Assembly: GCF_900106095.1 (NCBI RefSeq)
Contig: NZ_FNUD01000002.1
Span: 5,031,054 to 5,095,053 of the forward strand
Source of the DNA: Pseudomonas deceptionensis
Lineage (GTDB): Bacteria; Pseudomonadota; Gammaproteobacteria; Pseudomonadales; Pseudomonadaceae
DNA: 64,000 nucleotides
Direction: 5' to 3'
Shown: piece after piece, positions 40,015 through 49,585 of the stretch
How positions within the stretch are numbered: the stretch's first letter is position 1
How the letters are laid out: every line of letters starts with the position of its first letter
Program-made: the position numbers and the translations under genes
Notes under the pieces: generated by a model
The model's database searches: none
What the model was told of the DNA's origin: nothing
What the model saw: only the letters and a program-made list of their open reading frames with translations

Positions 40015-40572
40015 TTACATACCTTTAACGGCATAAATGCCAGCAGCATTACGCCAGTAACCTTTGTAATCCATGCCATAGCCGAAGATGTAACGGTCAA
40101 TGCACGGCAAGCCCACATAGTTGGCCTTCAGGTCCGGACGCGCTTTGCGGTCGTGGTCTTTGTCGATCAGAACTGCGGTGTGCACCTGGCGGGCACCGGC
40201 GTGTTTACAGAATTCGACGATGGCGCTCAGGGTGTGACCCTCATCGAGGATGTCATCGATGATCAGCACGTGACGGTCAATGAACGACACTTCTGGCTTG
40301 GCTTTCCAGAACAGGTCGCCGCCAGTGGTTTCATTGCGATAGCGCGTAGCGTGCAGGTACGACGCTTCAAGCGGAAATTTCAGATGGGTGAGCAGCTTGC
40401 CGGAAAAAATCAGGCCGCCGTTCATCACACAGAATACTACTGGATTGGTCTCGGCCATTTCAGCCGTGATTTGCGCGCCAACGCGGGCAATCGCCACTTC
40501 GACTTCAGCTTCGGTGTACAGGCAGTCAGCCTCTCGCATGATTTGACGGATATGCTCGAGATCAGCAGACAT
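40015..40572 (-). CDS. hpt: Hypoxanthine-guanine phosphoribosyltransferase
   Basis: A 185-residue purine PRTase with the PRPP loop VLIIDDILDEGHTLS. It salvages hypoxanthine and guanine. Start MSADLEHIRQIM was preferred over an in-frame ATG 13 codons upstream because the latter adds non-conserved sequence. It diverges from upp; together with the uracil permease this is a nucleobase-salvage block. Confidence 0.93.
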   Translation of the reverse strand: MSADLEHIRQIMREADCLYTEAEVEVAIARVGAQITAEMAETNPVVFCVMNGGLIFSGKLLTHLKFPLEASYLHATRYRNETTGGDLFWKAKPEVSFIDRHVLIIDDILDEGHTLSAIVEFCKHAGARQVHTAVLIDKDHDRKARPDLKANYVGLPCIDRYIFGYGMDYKGYWRNAAGIYAVKGM

Positions 40573-40738
40573 GACGCTCTCCAGGGGGGGTTGTGCAAGA
40601 AAAGCGGGCAAAGGTACGCACCCGCATGGCTCAGATCAAGCATTTATGGACTAACGTGCAGTAATGTCTGTAGGACATCACCCCGGATTAGATTAATCTA
40701 GGCCGCTTTTTTTGCCTGCCCAACCGGAGCCTTTACTT

Positions 40739-41377
40739 ATGCCCATCCGTGAGATCCGCCATCCGCTGATCCGTCACAAGCTCGGCCTTATGCGCCGCGC
40801 AGACATTAGCACGAAGAACTTCCGTGAGCTCGCTCAGGAAGTCGGCGCGTTGCTGACCTATGAAGCCACCAAAGACCTGACCCTCGAAACCTACGAGATT
40901 GAAGGCTGGTGCGGCACTGTCCAGGTTGAAAAAATCGCCGGCAAGAAAATTACCGTAGTGCCGATTCTGCGTGCCGGTATCGGCATGCTCGAAGGCGTGC
41001 TGAGCCTGATCCCGGGCGCTAAAGTCAGCGCTGTCGGTATTGCCCGCAACGAAGAAACCCTCCAGGCCCACACCTACCTGGAAAAACTGGTACCGGAAAT
41101 CAACGAGCGTCTGGCGATGATTATCGACCCGATGCTGGCCACCGGTTCGTCCATGGTTGCCACCATTGACCTGCTGAAAAAAGCCGGCTGCAAGGAAATC
41201 CGCGCCATGGTGCTGGTTGCCGCACCTGAAGGGATTGCTGCTGTTGAAGCCGCTCACCCGGACGTAATCATCTACACCGCCTCTATTGATGAGCGTTTGA
41301 ACGAGCACGGCTACATCATTCCGGGCCTGGGCGATGCCGGCGACAAGATCTTCGGCACCAAGCAAAAGGACGTTTAA
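40739..41377 (+). CDS. upp: Uracil phosphoribosyltransferase
   Basis: A 212-residue UPRTase with the PRPP motif [12 protein letters not shown] and a C-terminal uracil-binding region ([17 protein letters not shown]). It converts uracil and PRPP to UMP. It lies one base before the permease gene, so uptake and salvage are co-expressed. Confidence 0.96.
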   Translation: MPIREIRHPLIRHKLGLMRRADISTKNFRELAQEVGALLTYEATKDLTLETYEIEGWCGTVQVEKIAGKKITVVPILRAGIGMLEGVLSLIPGAKVSAVGIARNEETLQAHTYLEKLVPEINERLAMIIDPMLATGSSMVATIDLLKKAGCKEIRAMVLVAAPEGIAAVEAAHPDVIIYTASIDERLNEHGYIIPGLGDAGDKIFGTKQKDV

Positions 41378-41378
41378 C

Positions 41379-42653
41379 ATGCAGGACGAGTTCAACGACC
41401 CGCTCTGGCGCCAGATCATATCTGGCGCGCAGATGCTCTTCGTGGCCTTTGGCGCGTTGGTGTTGATGCCACTAATTACCGGCCTCGACCCTAACGTCGC
41501 GCTGTTCACGGCGGGTCTCGGGACTCTGCTGTTCCAGATCGTGACCCGGCGCCAGGTGCCGGTCTTTCTGGCTTCGAGTTTCGCTTTCATTACTCCGATC
41601 ATTCTCGCCAAAGGCCAGTTCGGCCTGGCAGCGACCATGGGCGGGGTGATGGCAGCCGGTTTCGTGTACACCTTCCTCGGCTTCGCGGTAAAGATCAAAG
41701 GCACCGGTTTTATTGACCGTTTGCTGCCACCGGTGGTGATTGGTCCGGTGATTATCTCCATCGGCCTGGCAATGGCGCCGATTGCCGCGCACATGGCCAT
41801 GGGCCGCGCTGAAGACGGTACCGAGCTGATCCACTACCAGACCGCCATGATGATCTCGATGCCAGCCTTGCTGACTACCTTGATCGTAGCCGTGTTCGGT
41901 AAAGGGATTTTCCGTCTGGTGCCGATCATTGCCGGCGTGCTGGTGGGCTTTGCCCTGGCGTTCTACTTCGGCGTAGTCGATACGGCCAAAATCGCTGCAG
42001 CCCCGTGGTTCGCCCTGCCGCACTTCACGGCTCCCGAGTTCAACTGGCAGGCGATTCTGTTTATCGTCCCCGTGGCTCTGGCCCCGGCCATTGAACACAT
42101 CGGCGGCGTGATTGCCGTGGGCAGCGTGACCGGTCGTGACTACCTGAAAAAGCCGGGCCTGCACCGCACACTGTTCGGTGACGGCATTGCCACCACCGCA
42201 GCCGGCCTGCTGGGCGGACCGCCCAACACCACCTACGCCGAAGTGACTGGCGCAGTGATGCTGACCAAGAACTACAACCCGAAAATCATGACTTGGGCGG
42301 CGATCTTCGCCATCAGTCTGGCTTTTGTCGGCAAGTTCGGCGCCCTGCTGCAAAGCATTCCGGTACCTGTGATGGGCGGAATTCTGTGCCTGCTGTTCGG
42401 CTCGATTGCTGCTGTGGGCATGAACACCCTGATCCGCCACCAGGTTGACCTGAGTGAAGCGCGCAATCTGGTGATCGTGTCAGTAACGCTGGTATTCGGG
42501 ATTGGCGGTGTGCTGATCGGTACAGGCATGGGCCCTGAAGACTTCGGTCTCAAGGGCATCGCGTTGTGCGCCATCGTTGCGATTGCGCTTAACCTGATCC
42601 TGCCGGGCAATGACGCCTGGAAAAAGAAGAAAGGTAACGAGCCGATTCTCTAA
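41379..42653 (+). CDS. uraA: Uracil/xanthine permease (NCS2 family)
   Basis: A 424-residue NCS2 symporter with about 14 hydrophobic segments and the motif VALAPAIEHIGGVIAVG, in which the Glu acts in proton-coupled binding. The upp linkage suggests uracil as substrate. The start MQDEFNDPLWRQ follows the upp stop by 1 nt. Confidence 0.92.
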   Translation: MQDEFNDPLWRQIISGAQMLFVAFGALVLMPLITGLDPNVALFTAGLGTLLFQIVTRRQVPVFLASSFAFITPIILAKGQFGLAATMGGVMAAGFVYTFLGFAVKIKGTGFIDRLLPPVVIGPVIISIGLAMAPIAAHMAMGRAEDGTELIHYQTAMMISMPALLTTLIVAVFGKGIFRLVPIIAGVLVGFALAFYFGVVDTAKIAAAPWFALPHFTAPEFNWQAILFIVPVALAPAIEHIGGVIAVGSVTGRDYLKKPGLHRTLFGDGIATTAAGLLGGPPNTTYAEVTGAVMLTKNYNPKIMTWAAIFAISLAFVGKFGALLQSIPVPVMGGILCLLFGSIAAVGMNTLIRHQVDLSEARNLVIVSVTLVFGIGGVLIGTGMGPEDFGLKGIALCAIVAIALNLILPGNDAWKKKKGNEPIL

Positions 42654-42664
42654 ATCGGCTTTAC

Positions 42665-42753
42665 CCCCCTACTCTCTCCCTTTGGGAGTGTTTGGGGGGG
42701 TGTTACACAAATCTGCTTTTGCCTTTAGTGCCCTCACCCTCCGGGAGAGGGCT
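42665..42753. terminator. GC-rich hairpins between convergent uraA and hemH
   Basis: Two neighbouring inverted-repeat stretches lie in the convergent gap: an imperfect one with outer CCCCCC/GGGGGG and inner CTCCC/GGGAG around 42665-42700, and CCCTC/GAGGG around 42731-42751. Together they probably end transcription from both sides. They are not accompanied by long T-runs. Confidence 0.4.
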
Positions 42754-42762
42754 CTTAAGCCT

Positions 42763-43788
42763 TTACAACGCCATCGGCGCCCTTTCACACAACGTGTTCA
42801 ACGCTGCCGCCCACTGCGGACTGTCATTGAGACACGGCACCAGCACCAACTCCTCGCCCCCCGCCTCAATGAACTGCTCGCGCCCGCGATCACCGATCTC
42901 TTCCAGGGTTTCGATGCAGTCGGCCACAAACGCCGGGCACATCACCAGAATCTTCTTCACACCCTGTTTGGCCAATGCATCCAGCCGTGCCTCGGTGTAG
43001 GGTTCAATCCACTTGGCCCGCCCCAAACGGGACTGGAACGCTACCGACCACTTGCCCTCGGGCAGGCCCATACGCTCTGCAAACGCCTGCGCCGTACGCA
43101 AACACTGCGCCCGATAACAGGTCGCCAAAACAGCGGGCGATGCATTCTGGCAGCAGTCTTCATTCTTGAAGCAGTGATTGCCGGTCGGATCCAGCTTGTG
43201 TAAATGCCGTTCAGGCAAGCCGTGAAAGCTCAGCAACAGGTGATCGTAGTCCTGCTCCAGATGCGGCCTGGCACTGGCCACCAGTGCATCGAGGTATTCG
43301 GGCTGATCATAAAACGGCTGCAGGATAGAGAACTGAATGGGCAGCTTTCGGGTTTTGACCACTCGCCTGGCTTCTTCAATCACCGTGGTGACGGTGCTGT
43401 CGGCGAACTGTGGGTACAGCGGCGCCAACGTGACCTTTTTGATGCCCTGAGCGGCCAGGCGGGTCAGTACCGTTTCAATGGAAGGTTCGCCGTAGCGCAT
43501 GGCCAGCTCAACCGGACCCTGGGTCCACTCCTTGGTCATGGCCTGCCGCAAGCGGCGGCTGAGCTCCACCAACGGCGAACCCTCATCCCACCAGATCGAG
43601 GCATAGGCATGGGCCGATTGCTCCGGTCGCTTGATCAGGATCAGCGACACCAGTAAACGGCGTACCGGCCACGGCAAGTCGATCACGTACGGGTCCATCA
43701 AAAACTGGTTCAAGTAGCTGCGTACATCCGCTACCGAAGTAGACGCCGGCGAACCCAGGTTAACCAGCAACAGCGCGTGGTCGGTCAT
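42763..43788 (-). CDS. hemH: Ferrochelatase
   Basis: A 341-residue HemH with the ferrochelatase signature [14 protein letters not shown] carrying the metal-site His. It inserts Fe2+ into protoporphyrin IX, the last step of heme synthesis, and removes a strong photosensitiser. It follows yfcH by 13 nt on the same strand, so it is likely expressed from the region bordering the light-response genes. Confidence 0.96.
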   Translation of the reverse strand: MTDHALLLVNLGSPASTSVADVRSYLNQFLMDPYVIDLPWPVRRLLVSLILIKRPEQSAHAYASIWWDEGSPLVELSRRLRQAMTKEWTQGPVELAMRYGEPSIETVLTRLAAQGIKKVTLAPLYPQFADSTVTTVIEEARRVVKTRKLPIQFSILQPFYDQPEYLDALVASARPHLEQDYDHLLLSFHGLPERHLHKLDPTGNHCFKNEDCCQNASPAVLATCYRAQCLRTAQAFAERMGLPEGKWSVAFQSRLGRAKWIEPYTEARLDALAKQGVKKILVMCPAFVADCIETLEEIGDRGREQFIEAGGEELVLVPCLNDSPQWAAALNTLCERAPMAL

Positions 43789-43801
43789 GCAACATCCTAT
43801 T

Positions 43802-44704
43802 TCAGAGGCGGGCGGCTACATCATCGAGCGCCGCACGCAAATCGGTGAACTGAAAAGTAAAACCGGCAGCCAGCAATTTTTCGGGCATCGCCCTCTGGCC
43901 ACCCAGCAACAAACCCGACATCTCGCCCAACAACACGCGTAACACAAAGGTGGGCATGGGCATAAACGCCGGGCGGTGCAACACGCGGCCCAGGGTCTGG
44001 GCGAACTCAGCGTTGCGTACCGGATGCGGCGCGCAGGCATTATAAGGACCGCTTGCACCATTCTCATGCACAAGAAAATCAATCAGGGCTATTTGATCGT
44101 TGATGTGAATCCACGGCATCCATTGCCGACCATTGCCTATCGGCCCGCCCAGCGCCAGCTTGAAAGGCAGCAGCAAGCGCGACAAAAAGCCGCCCTCGGC
44201 TGCCAGCACCAGCCCCGTGCGCACCAGTACCACGCGTATGCCCAAGGCTTGAGCCCGCTGCGCGGTTTCTTCCCAGGCAATGCACACGTGGCTGGCAAAA
44301 TCTTCGCTGACCGGCGGCGATTCCTCGGTCAGCTCGCGCTCACCGCCGTCGCCATACCAGCCCACGGCCGAGCCGGACACCAGCACCGACGGCCTTTGCC
44401 CGCGGGTTTCAAGCCAGGCTAAAAGGGTCTCGGTGAGGGAAATGCGACTGCTCCACAACACGGCCTTGCGCTTGCGCGTCCAGGGCCGGTCGGCGATGGG
44501 CGCACCGGCCAGGTTGATCACGGCATCAACCGGCTCCTGGCCAAGTTCTTCAAGTGTGGCAACACCCTTGACCTGAGCGCCGCACAACTTGGCCACTTGC
44601 TCGGGGCGCCGGCTCCATACGCTGAGACGATGACCTTGCGCCAGCCAGTGACGACAAAGCTGGCGACCGATCAAGCCGGTACCGCCGGTCAGCAAAATGT
44701 GCAT
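43802..44704 (-). CDS. yfcH: TIGR01777-family epimerase-like protein YfcH
   Basis: A 300-residue NAD-binding Rossmann protein ([17 protein letters not shown]) with a C-terminal DUF1731 domain ([20 protein letters not shown]). No reaction is established for the family. It is first in a two-gene unit with hemH and diverges from the FAD oxidoreductase across a 193-nt region that contains a LitR-like box. Neighbouring photolyase genes with this family are common in bacteria (from memory). Confidence 0.87.
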   Translation of the reverse strand: MHILLTGGTGLIGRQLCRHWLAQGHRLSVWSRRPEQVAKLCGAQVKGVATLEELGQEPVDAVINLAGAPIADRPWTRKRKAVLWSSRISLTETLLAWLETRGQRPSVLVSGSAVGWYGDGGERELTEESPPVSEDFASHVCIAWEETAQRAQALGIRVVLVRTGLVLAAEGGFLSRLLLPFKLALGGPIGNGRQWMPWIHINDQIALIDFLVHENGASGPYNACAPHPVRNAEFAQTLGRVLHRPAFMPMPTFVLRVLLGEMSGLLLGGQRAMPEKLLAAGFTFQFTDLRAALDDVAARL

Positions 44705-44767
44705 GAGTTTATCCTCGCAAGGAGTTTTATCGGGAGCACTGGTCTATTTTTATATGAAGACATTTTT

Positions 44768-44786
44768 ATCGGGTCATCGACCCGAT
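44768..44786. promoter_or_regulatory. Perfect palindrome in yfcH/FAD-oxidoreductase intergenic region
   Basis: ATCGGGTC-ATC-GACCCGAT has perfect 8-base arms and sits midway in the divergent region, about 60 nt before the LitR-like box. It could be an operator for another regulator; no T-run follows, so a terminator is unlikely. Confidence 0.35.
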
Positions 44787-44827
44787 TTAAGAGTAGGCCA
44801 CACAGATCTATAAGATGCACTAAAACC

Positions 44828-44851
44828 TATACTAACAAATATAATTGTACA
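44828..44851 (+). promoter_or_regulatory. LitR-like box overlapping a TATAAT -10 element
   Basis: TATACT-N12-TGTACA differs at one base from the published LitR operator pattern T(G/A)TACA-N12-TGTA(C/T)A. The spacer contains TATAAT at 44840-44845, a perfect -10 hexamer; the -35 is weak. A bound repressor would cover the -10. It precedes the FAD oxidoreductase start by about 50 nt. Confidence 0.55.
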
Positions 44852-44870
44852 GGTATTGCCGACGGCGTAG

Positions 44871-46096
<1,226 letters not shown>

Positions 46097-46120
46097 TTCC
46101 TTCAGCGCACTGAGAATACT

Positions 46121-46144
46121 TGTACAAGTCGATTGACTTGTACA
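46121..46144 (+). promoter_or_regulatory. LitR-type operator 1 (TGTACA-N12-TGTACA)
   Basis: Perfect TGTACA repeats 12 nt apart, the pattern reported for LitR/CarH-like MerR regulators. The -35 hexamer TTGACT lies in the spacer, so binding would block RNA polymerase. The flanks (CTTGTACAAGT) extend the symmetry. Confidence 0.8.
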
Positions 46145-46160
46145 ACACAAGACCTATGAT
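46133..46160 (+). promoter_or_regulatory. Sigma-70 promoter of the rudS-merR-phrB operon
   Basis: TTGACT (46133-46138), a 16-nt spacer and TATGAT (46155-46160). Both hexamers are one or two bases from consensus. It lies between and across the two TGTACA operators and 57 nt before the rudS start. Confidence 0.7.
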
Positions 46161-46170
46161 GAACTCAAGT

Positions 46171-46194
46171 TGTACATCACCACAAAGATGTACA
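46171..46194 (+). promoter_or_regulatory. LitR-type operator 2 (TGTACA-N12-TGTACA)
   Basis: A second perfect copy, centred exactly 50 bp from operator 1 (about five helical turns), in the early transcribed region just downstream of the -10. The same-face spacing suggests cooperative binding or looping. Confidence 0.8.
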
Positions 46195-46217
46195 AGTAAT
46201 TCTTTGAGGTTTATCAC

Positions 46218-47186
46218 ATGGCCAGCACCGTCTCGTCTCACACCAAACCGAAAATCGCCATCAGCGCCTGCTTGATGGGAGCAGAAGTTCGCTTCAACGG
46301 TGGGCACAAAGAGTCGCGACTGTGCAGTCAGGCCCTCAGTGAACACTTCGATTTTGTACCCTTGTGCCCTGAAGTCGCCATCGGCCTGGGCATTCCGCGC
46401 CAGCCGATCCGGCTGATTGGCGACCCGGCTCAGCCGCAGGCGGTTGGCAGTGTCGATGCGACCCTGAACGTGACCCAGGCGCTACACGACTACGGGGTGA
46501 CGACGGCCGCCGCGCTTACCGATATTTGCGGCTACATCTTTATGCAGAAGTCACCGTCCTGCGGGCTTGAGCGGGTCAAGGTGTATCAGGACGGCGGGCG
46601 CCCCGCCGAGCTGAGCGGGCGCGGAATCTACGCCCAGGCAATTTGCGCGGCACACCCTGACTTGCCCGTGGAAGAAGACGGCCGCCTAAACGACCCCGTA
46701 CTGCGCGAAAACTTCCTGACCCGGGTGTATGCATACAGCGCCTGGCAGGCGTTGCTCAATGCGGGCATTACCCGCCGCTCACTGACAGAATTTCACGCCC
46801 GCTACAAATATCAGCTCATGGCCAACCACCCCGCGCAGTACAAAATCCTGGGTAATCTGCTCGGCAACCTGGGCAAGAGTGATGCATGCAAGATCGCCCC
46901 GCTGTACTTCAGCGAACTGATGAAAGCCCTCAAGCAATGTGCAACACGTCGCACCCACACCAATGTGCTGCAACACATCAGCGGGTATCTCAAACGGTCC
47001 ATCAGCGCCGAAGACAAGCAAGAAATGCAGCTGCTGATTACTCAATACCTGCACGGCATTGTGCCGCTGGTGGTGCCACTGACACTGCTCAAGCATCACT
47101 TTCGCCGGCACCCGACCCCCTACATTTCAAGCCAGGTCTATCTGCAACCGCACCCTGAAAACCTCAGCCTGCGCAATGCGATCTGA
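46218..47186 (+). CDS. rudS: TudS-DUF1722 fusion, RudS-type tRNA 4-thiouridine desulfidase
   Basis: A 322-residue fusion of a DUF523/TudS domain (about 10-155) and a DUF1722 domain (about 165-310). The three conserved cysteines that bind the [4Fe-4S] cluster in TudS are visible: Cys18 (ISACLMG), Cys50 (LCPEVAIGLGIPR) and Cys115 (KSPSCG). RudS proteins with this layout remove sulfur from 4-thiouridine in tRNA (established for the family, from memory). It is first in the operon behind the LitR-type promoter and is 2 nt before the MerR gene, pointing to a light-linked role. Confidence 0.85.
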   Translation: MASTVSSHTKPKIAISACLMGAEVRFNGGHKESRLCSQALSEHFDFVPLCPEVAIGLGIPRQPIRLIGDPAQPQAVGSVDATLNVTQALHDYGVTTAAALTDICGYIFMQKSPSCGLERVKVYQDGGRPAELSGRGIYAQAICAAHPDLPVEEDGRLNDPVLRENFLTRVYAYSAWQALLNAGITRRSLTEFHARYKYQLMANHPAQYKILGNLLGNLGKSDACKIAPLYFSELMKALKQCATRRTHTNVLQHISGYLKRSISAEDKQEMQLLITQYLHGIVPLVVPLTLLKHHFRRHPTPYISSQVYLQPHPENLSLRNAI

Positions 47187-47188
47187 CC

Positions 47189-48124
47189 ATGAATGACGAC
47201 CTGACCATGTCCACCCCTCCCGATGCGGACTACAGCAAGGCGCTGGCCGAGGGCTGGCAGCCGATACGTGAGGTGGCCCGCATCACCGGCGTGAATGCCG
47301 TGACCCTGCGCGCCTGGGAGCGCCGGTATGGGCTGATCATTCCCCACCGCACGGCCAAAGGCCATCGCCTGTTCTCGGCCGAACACATCCTGCGTATCCG
47401 CCACATTCTGACGTGGCTCAACCGCGGGGTAGCCGTCAGCCAGGTCAAACCGCTGCTCGATTCCCTGCCTGCATTCCGCGAACCTGCCGGCAACGACTGG
47501 CAGGCATGGCGCCAGGCTCTGACGCTGGCGATCGCCGAGCTGTCGGAACGCAGGCTCGATGACAATTTCAACCAGCTCATGTCGATGTATCCGGCCCATA
47601 CCCTGTGCGAGCAACTGTTGATTCCGCTTTTAAGCGAGCTGGAACAACGCTGGCAGGGCCAATTCGGGGCACAGATGGAGCGCGTGTTCTTCAGCTCCTG
47701 GATGCGCAGCAAACTGGGCGCCCGGATCTACCACAACAACCGCTCGCTAAAAGGGCCGCCCGTTCTGCTGATCAACCATTCAACCAAGCATTTCGAAGCG
47801 CAACTGTGGCTCACCGCCTGGTTGGTCAGCAGCAGCCATTACCCGGTTGAAGTATTCGACGCGCCCCTGCCCAACGGCGAGCTGGCCTTGGCGGTTGAAC
47901 GCCTCAAGTCACCGGCCGTGGTGCTCTATTCAAGCCAGACCCTCAACCTCCAGCAACTGCCAAAACTACTCAACGCCATGGATTGCCCGATCCTGATTGC
48001 CGGACCAACGGTATGCATCCATAGCGTCGAGCTGGCCGTATGTACAACTGAAATCCCGGGATTGTTTCTGGCTATTGATCCGCTTGACGCCCATCAACGA
48101 CTCAGCCAGCTCGGACTTTTCTAG
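47189..48124 (+). CDS. MerR-family LitR/CarH-like transcriptional regulator
   Basis: A 311-residue protein. N-terminal MerR HTH (about 24-92, IREVARITGVNAVTLRAWERRYGL) and a C-terminal cobalamin-binding-like fold. The canonical E/DxHxxG reads TKHFEAQ (199-205) and the helix with the upper EH ligand reads ERVFFSSW, so B12 binding looks lost, as in class II LitR of Pseudomonas. It probably represses the TGTACA boxes in its own operon promoter and needs a partner photoreceptor. Start at the first ATG; a second in-frame ATG is at 47207. Confidence 0.88.
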   Translation: MNDDLTMSTPPDADYSKALAEGWQPIREVARITGVNAVTLRAWERRYGLIIPHRTAKGHRLFSAEHILRIRHILTWLNRGVAVSQVKPLLDSLPAFREPAGNDWQAWRQALTLAIAELSERRLDDNFNQLMSMYPAHTLCEQLLIPLLSELEQRWQGQFGAQMERVFFSSWMRSKLGARIYHNNRSLKGPPVLLINHSTKHFEAQLWLTAWLVSSSHYPVEVFDAPLPNGELALAVERLKSPAVVLYSSQTLNLQQLPKLLNAMDCPILIAGPTVCIHSVELAVCTTEIPGLFLAIDPLDAHQRLSQLGLF

Positions 48125-48139
48125 CCCCAAGGAACCACC

Positions 48140-49585
48140 ATGCAACTGATCTGGCTGCGCAGCGATTTGCGCCACTACGACAACACCGCCCTGGGAGCCG
48201 CTGCAGAACGCGGCCCAACCGTGGCCCTGTACCTCATCAGCCCGGAACAATGGCTGGCCCATGACGACGCTCCGTGCAAAGTCGATTTTTGGCTGCGCAA
48301 CCTGCGAATCCTGAGCGACAGCCTGCAGCAGCTCAATATCCCGCTGCTGATTCGCACCGCGTCGATGTGGGATCAAGCACCCGGGGTGATCCTTGAGTTG
48401 TGCCAACAACTGGGTGTTGAAGCGGTACACGTCAATCAGGAATACGGCATCCACGAAACCCGCCGCGACCAAGCGGTTGCCCGCGCGCTCGACGCTCAGG
48501 GCATCGACTTTCACAGCTGCCTGGACCAATTGCTGTTCAAGCCCGGCAGCGTACTGACCCAAAGCGGGTCGTACTTCCAGGTGTTCGGCCAGTTCCGCAA
48601 GGTCTGCTACAGCCGTTTGCAGATAGCCTTGCCGCCGGTCACTGGCAAACCCCGGGCTCAGGCTCCACTGTCGATTAAGCGCGATGCGATTCCCGAATCG
48701 GTCACAGGCTTTGCTGCCCCAAGCGAGTCATTGCGGGCGCTATGGCCTGCCGGAGAAGACGAAGCCCGCCAGCGCCTCACACGCTTTACCGATGAGGCCA
48801 TCCACGACTACAAAGAACAGCGCGACTTGCCAGCAGCCCCCGGCACCAGCCAGCTATCGGCCTACCTGGCAGCCGGTGTCATCTCACCGCGCCAATGCCT
48901 GCACGCCGCGGTGCAAAGCAACCATGGCGAGTTCGAAACTGGCAGTGCCGGCGCTTCAACCTGGATCAGCGAACTGCTGTGGCGCGAGTTCTACAAACAT
49001 ATTCTGGTGGGCTACCCCAGGGTTTCCCGGCACCGCGCCTTCAGGCCGGACACCGAGTGTTTACCCTGGCGTGATGCCCCCCGAGATCTGGCTGCCTGGA
49101 AAGAGGGCCGCACGGGCTTTCCGATCATTGATGCGGCCATTCGCCAGTTGCTTGCAACCGGCTGGATGCACAACCGCCTGAGGATGGTGGTGGCGATGTT
49201 CCTCACCAAAAACCTGCTGATCGACTGGCGTGAAGGCGAACGCTTTTTTATGCAGCATTTGATCGACGGTGATCTGGCCGCCAACAACGGTGGCTGGCAA
49301 TGGAGTTCATCCACCGGTACCGATTCGGTGCCGTACTTCAGAATTTTCAACCCGCTGAGCCAGTCAGAACGATTCGACCCTGAAGGGCGCTTCATCAAGC
49401 ACTGGCTGCCAGAGCTCGCGAACCTGAATAAAAAACACGTGCACAACCCCGCCTCGATTGGCGGGCTGTTTGGCGCGGCCAATTACCCGGCCCCCATCGT
49501 TGATTTGAGCCAAAGCCGCGAACGCGCCCTGAGCGCTTTCAAAAATCTGCCGTCACGACAAGTGACAGAGGTGAGCCATGGCTGA
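48140..49585 (+). CDS. phrB: Deoxyribodipyrimidine photolyase
   Basis: A 481-residue class I CPD photolyase. N-terminal antenna domain (MQLIWLRSDLRHYDNTAL) and C-terminal FAD domain (WISELLWREFYKHIL; NNGGWQWSSSTGTDS). It repairs cyclobutane pyrimidine dimers with blue light. Good AAGGA site 15 nt after the MerR gene; overlaps the SDR gene by 8 nt. Confidence 0.96.
   Translation: MQLIWLRSDLRHYDNTALGAAAERGPTVALYLISPEQWLAHDDAPCKVDFWLRNLRILSDSLQQLNIPLLIRTASMWDQAPGVILELCQQLGVEAVHVNQEYGIHETRRDQAVARALDAQGIDFHSCLDQLLFKPGSVLTQSGSYFQVFGQFRKVCYSRLQIALPPVTGKPRAQAPLSIKRDAIPESVTGFAAPSESLRALWPAGEDEARQRLTRFTDEAIHDYKEQRDLPAAPGTSQLSAYLAAGVISPRQCLHAAVQSNHGEFETGSAGASTWISELLWREFYKHILVGYPRVSRHRAFRPDTECLPWRDAPRDLAAWKEGRTGFPIIDAAIRQLLATGWMHNRLRMVVAMFLTKNLLIDWREGERFFMQHLIDGDLAANNGGWQWSSSTGTDSVPYFRIFNPLSQSERFDPEGRFIKHWLPELANLNKKHVHNPASIGGLFGAANYPAPIVDLSQSRERALSAFKNLPSRQVTEVSHG

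Noticed and set aside
44768..44786. Intrinsic terminator for yfcH or the FAD oxidoreductase
   Set aside because: It lies between divergent starts and has no T-run, so a terminator role makes no sense; it is treated as a possible operator.
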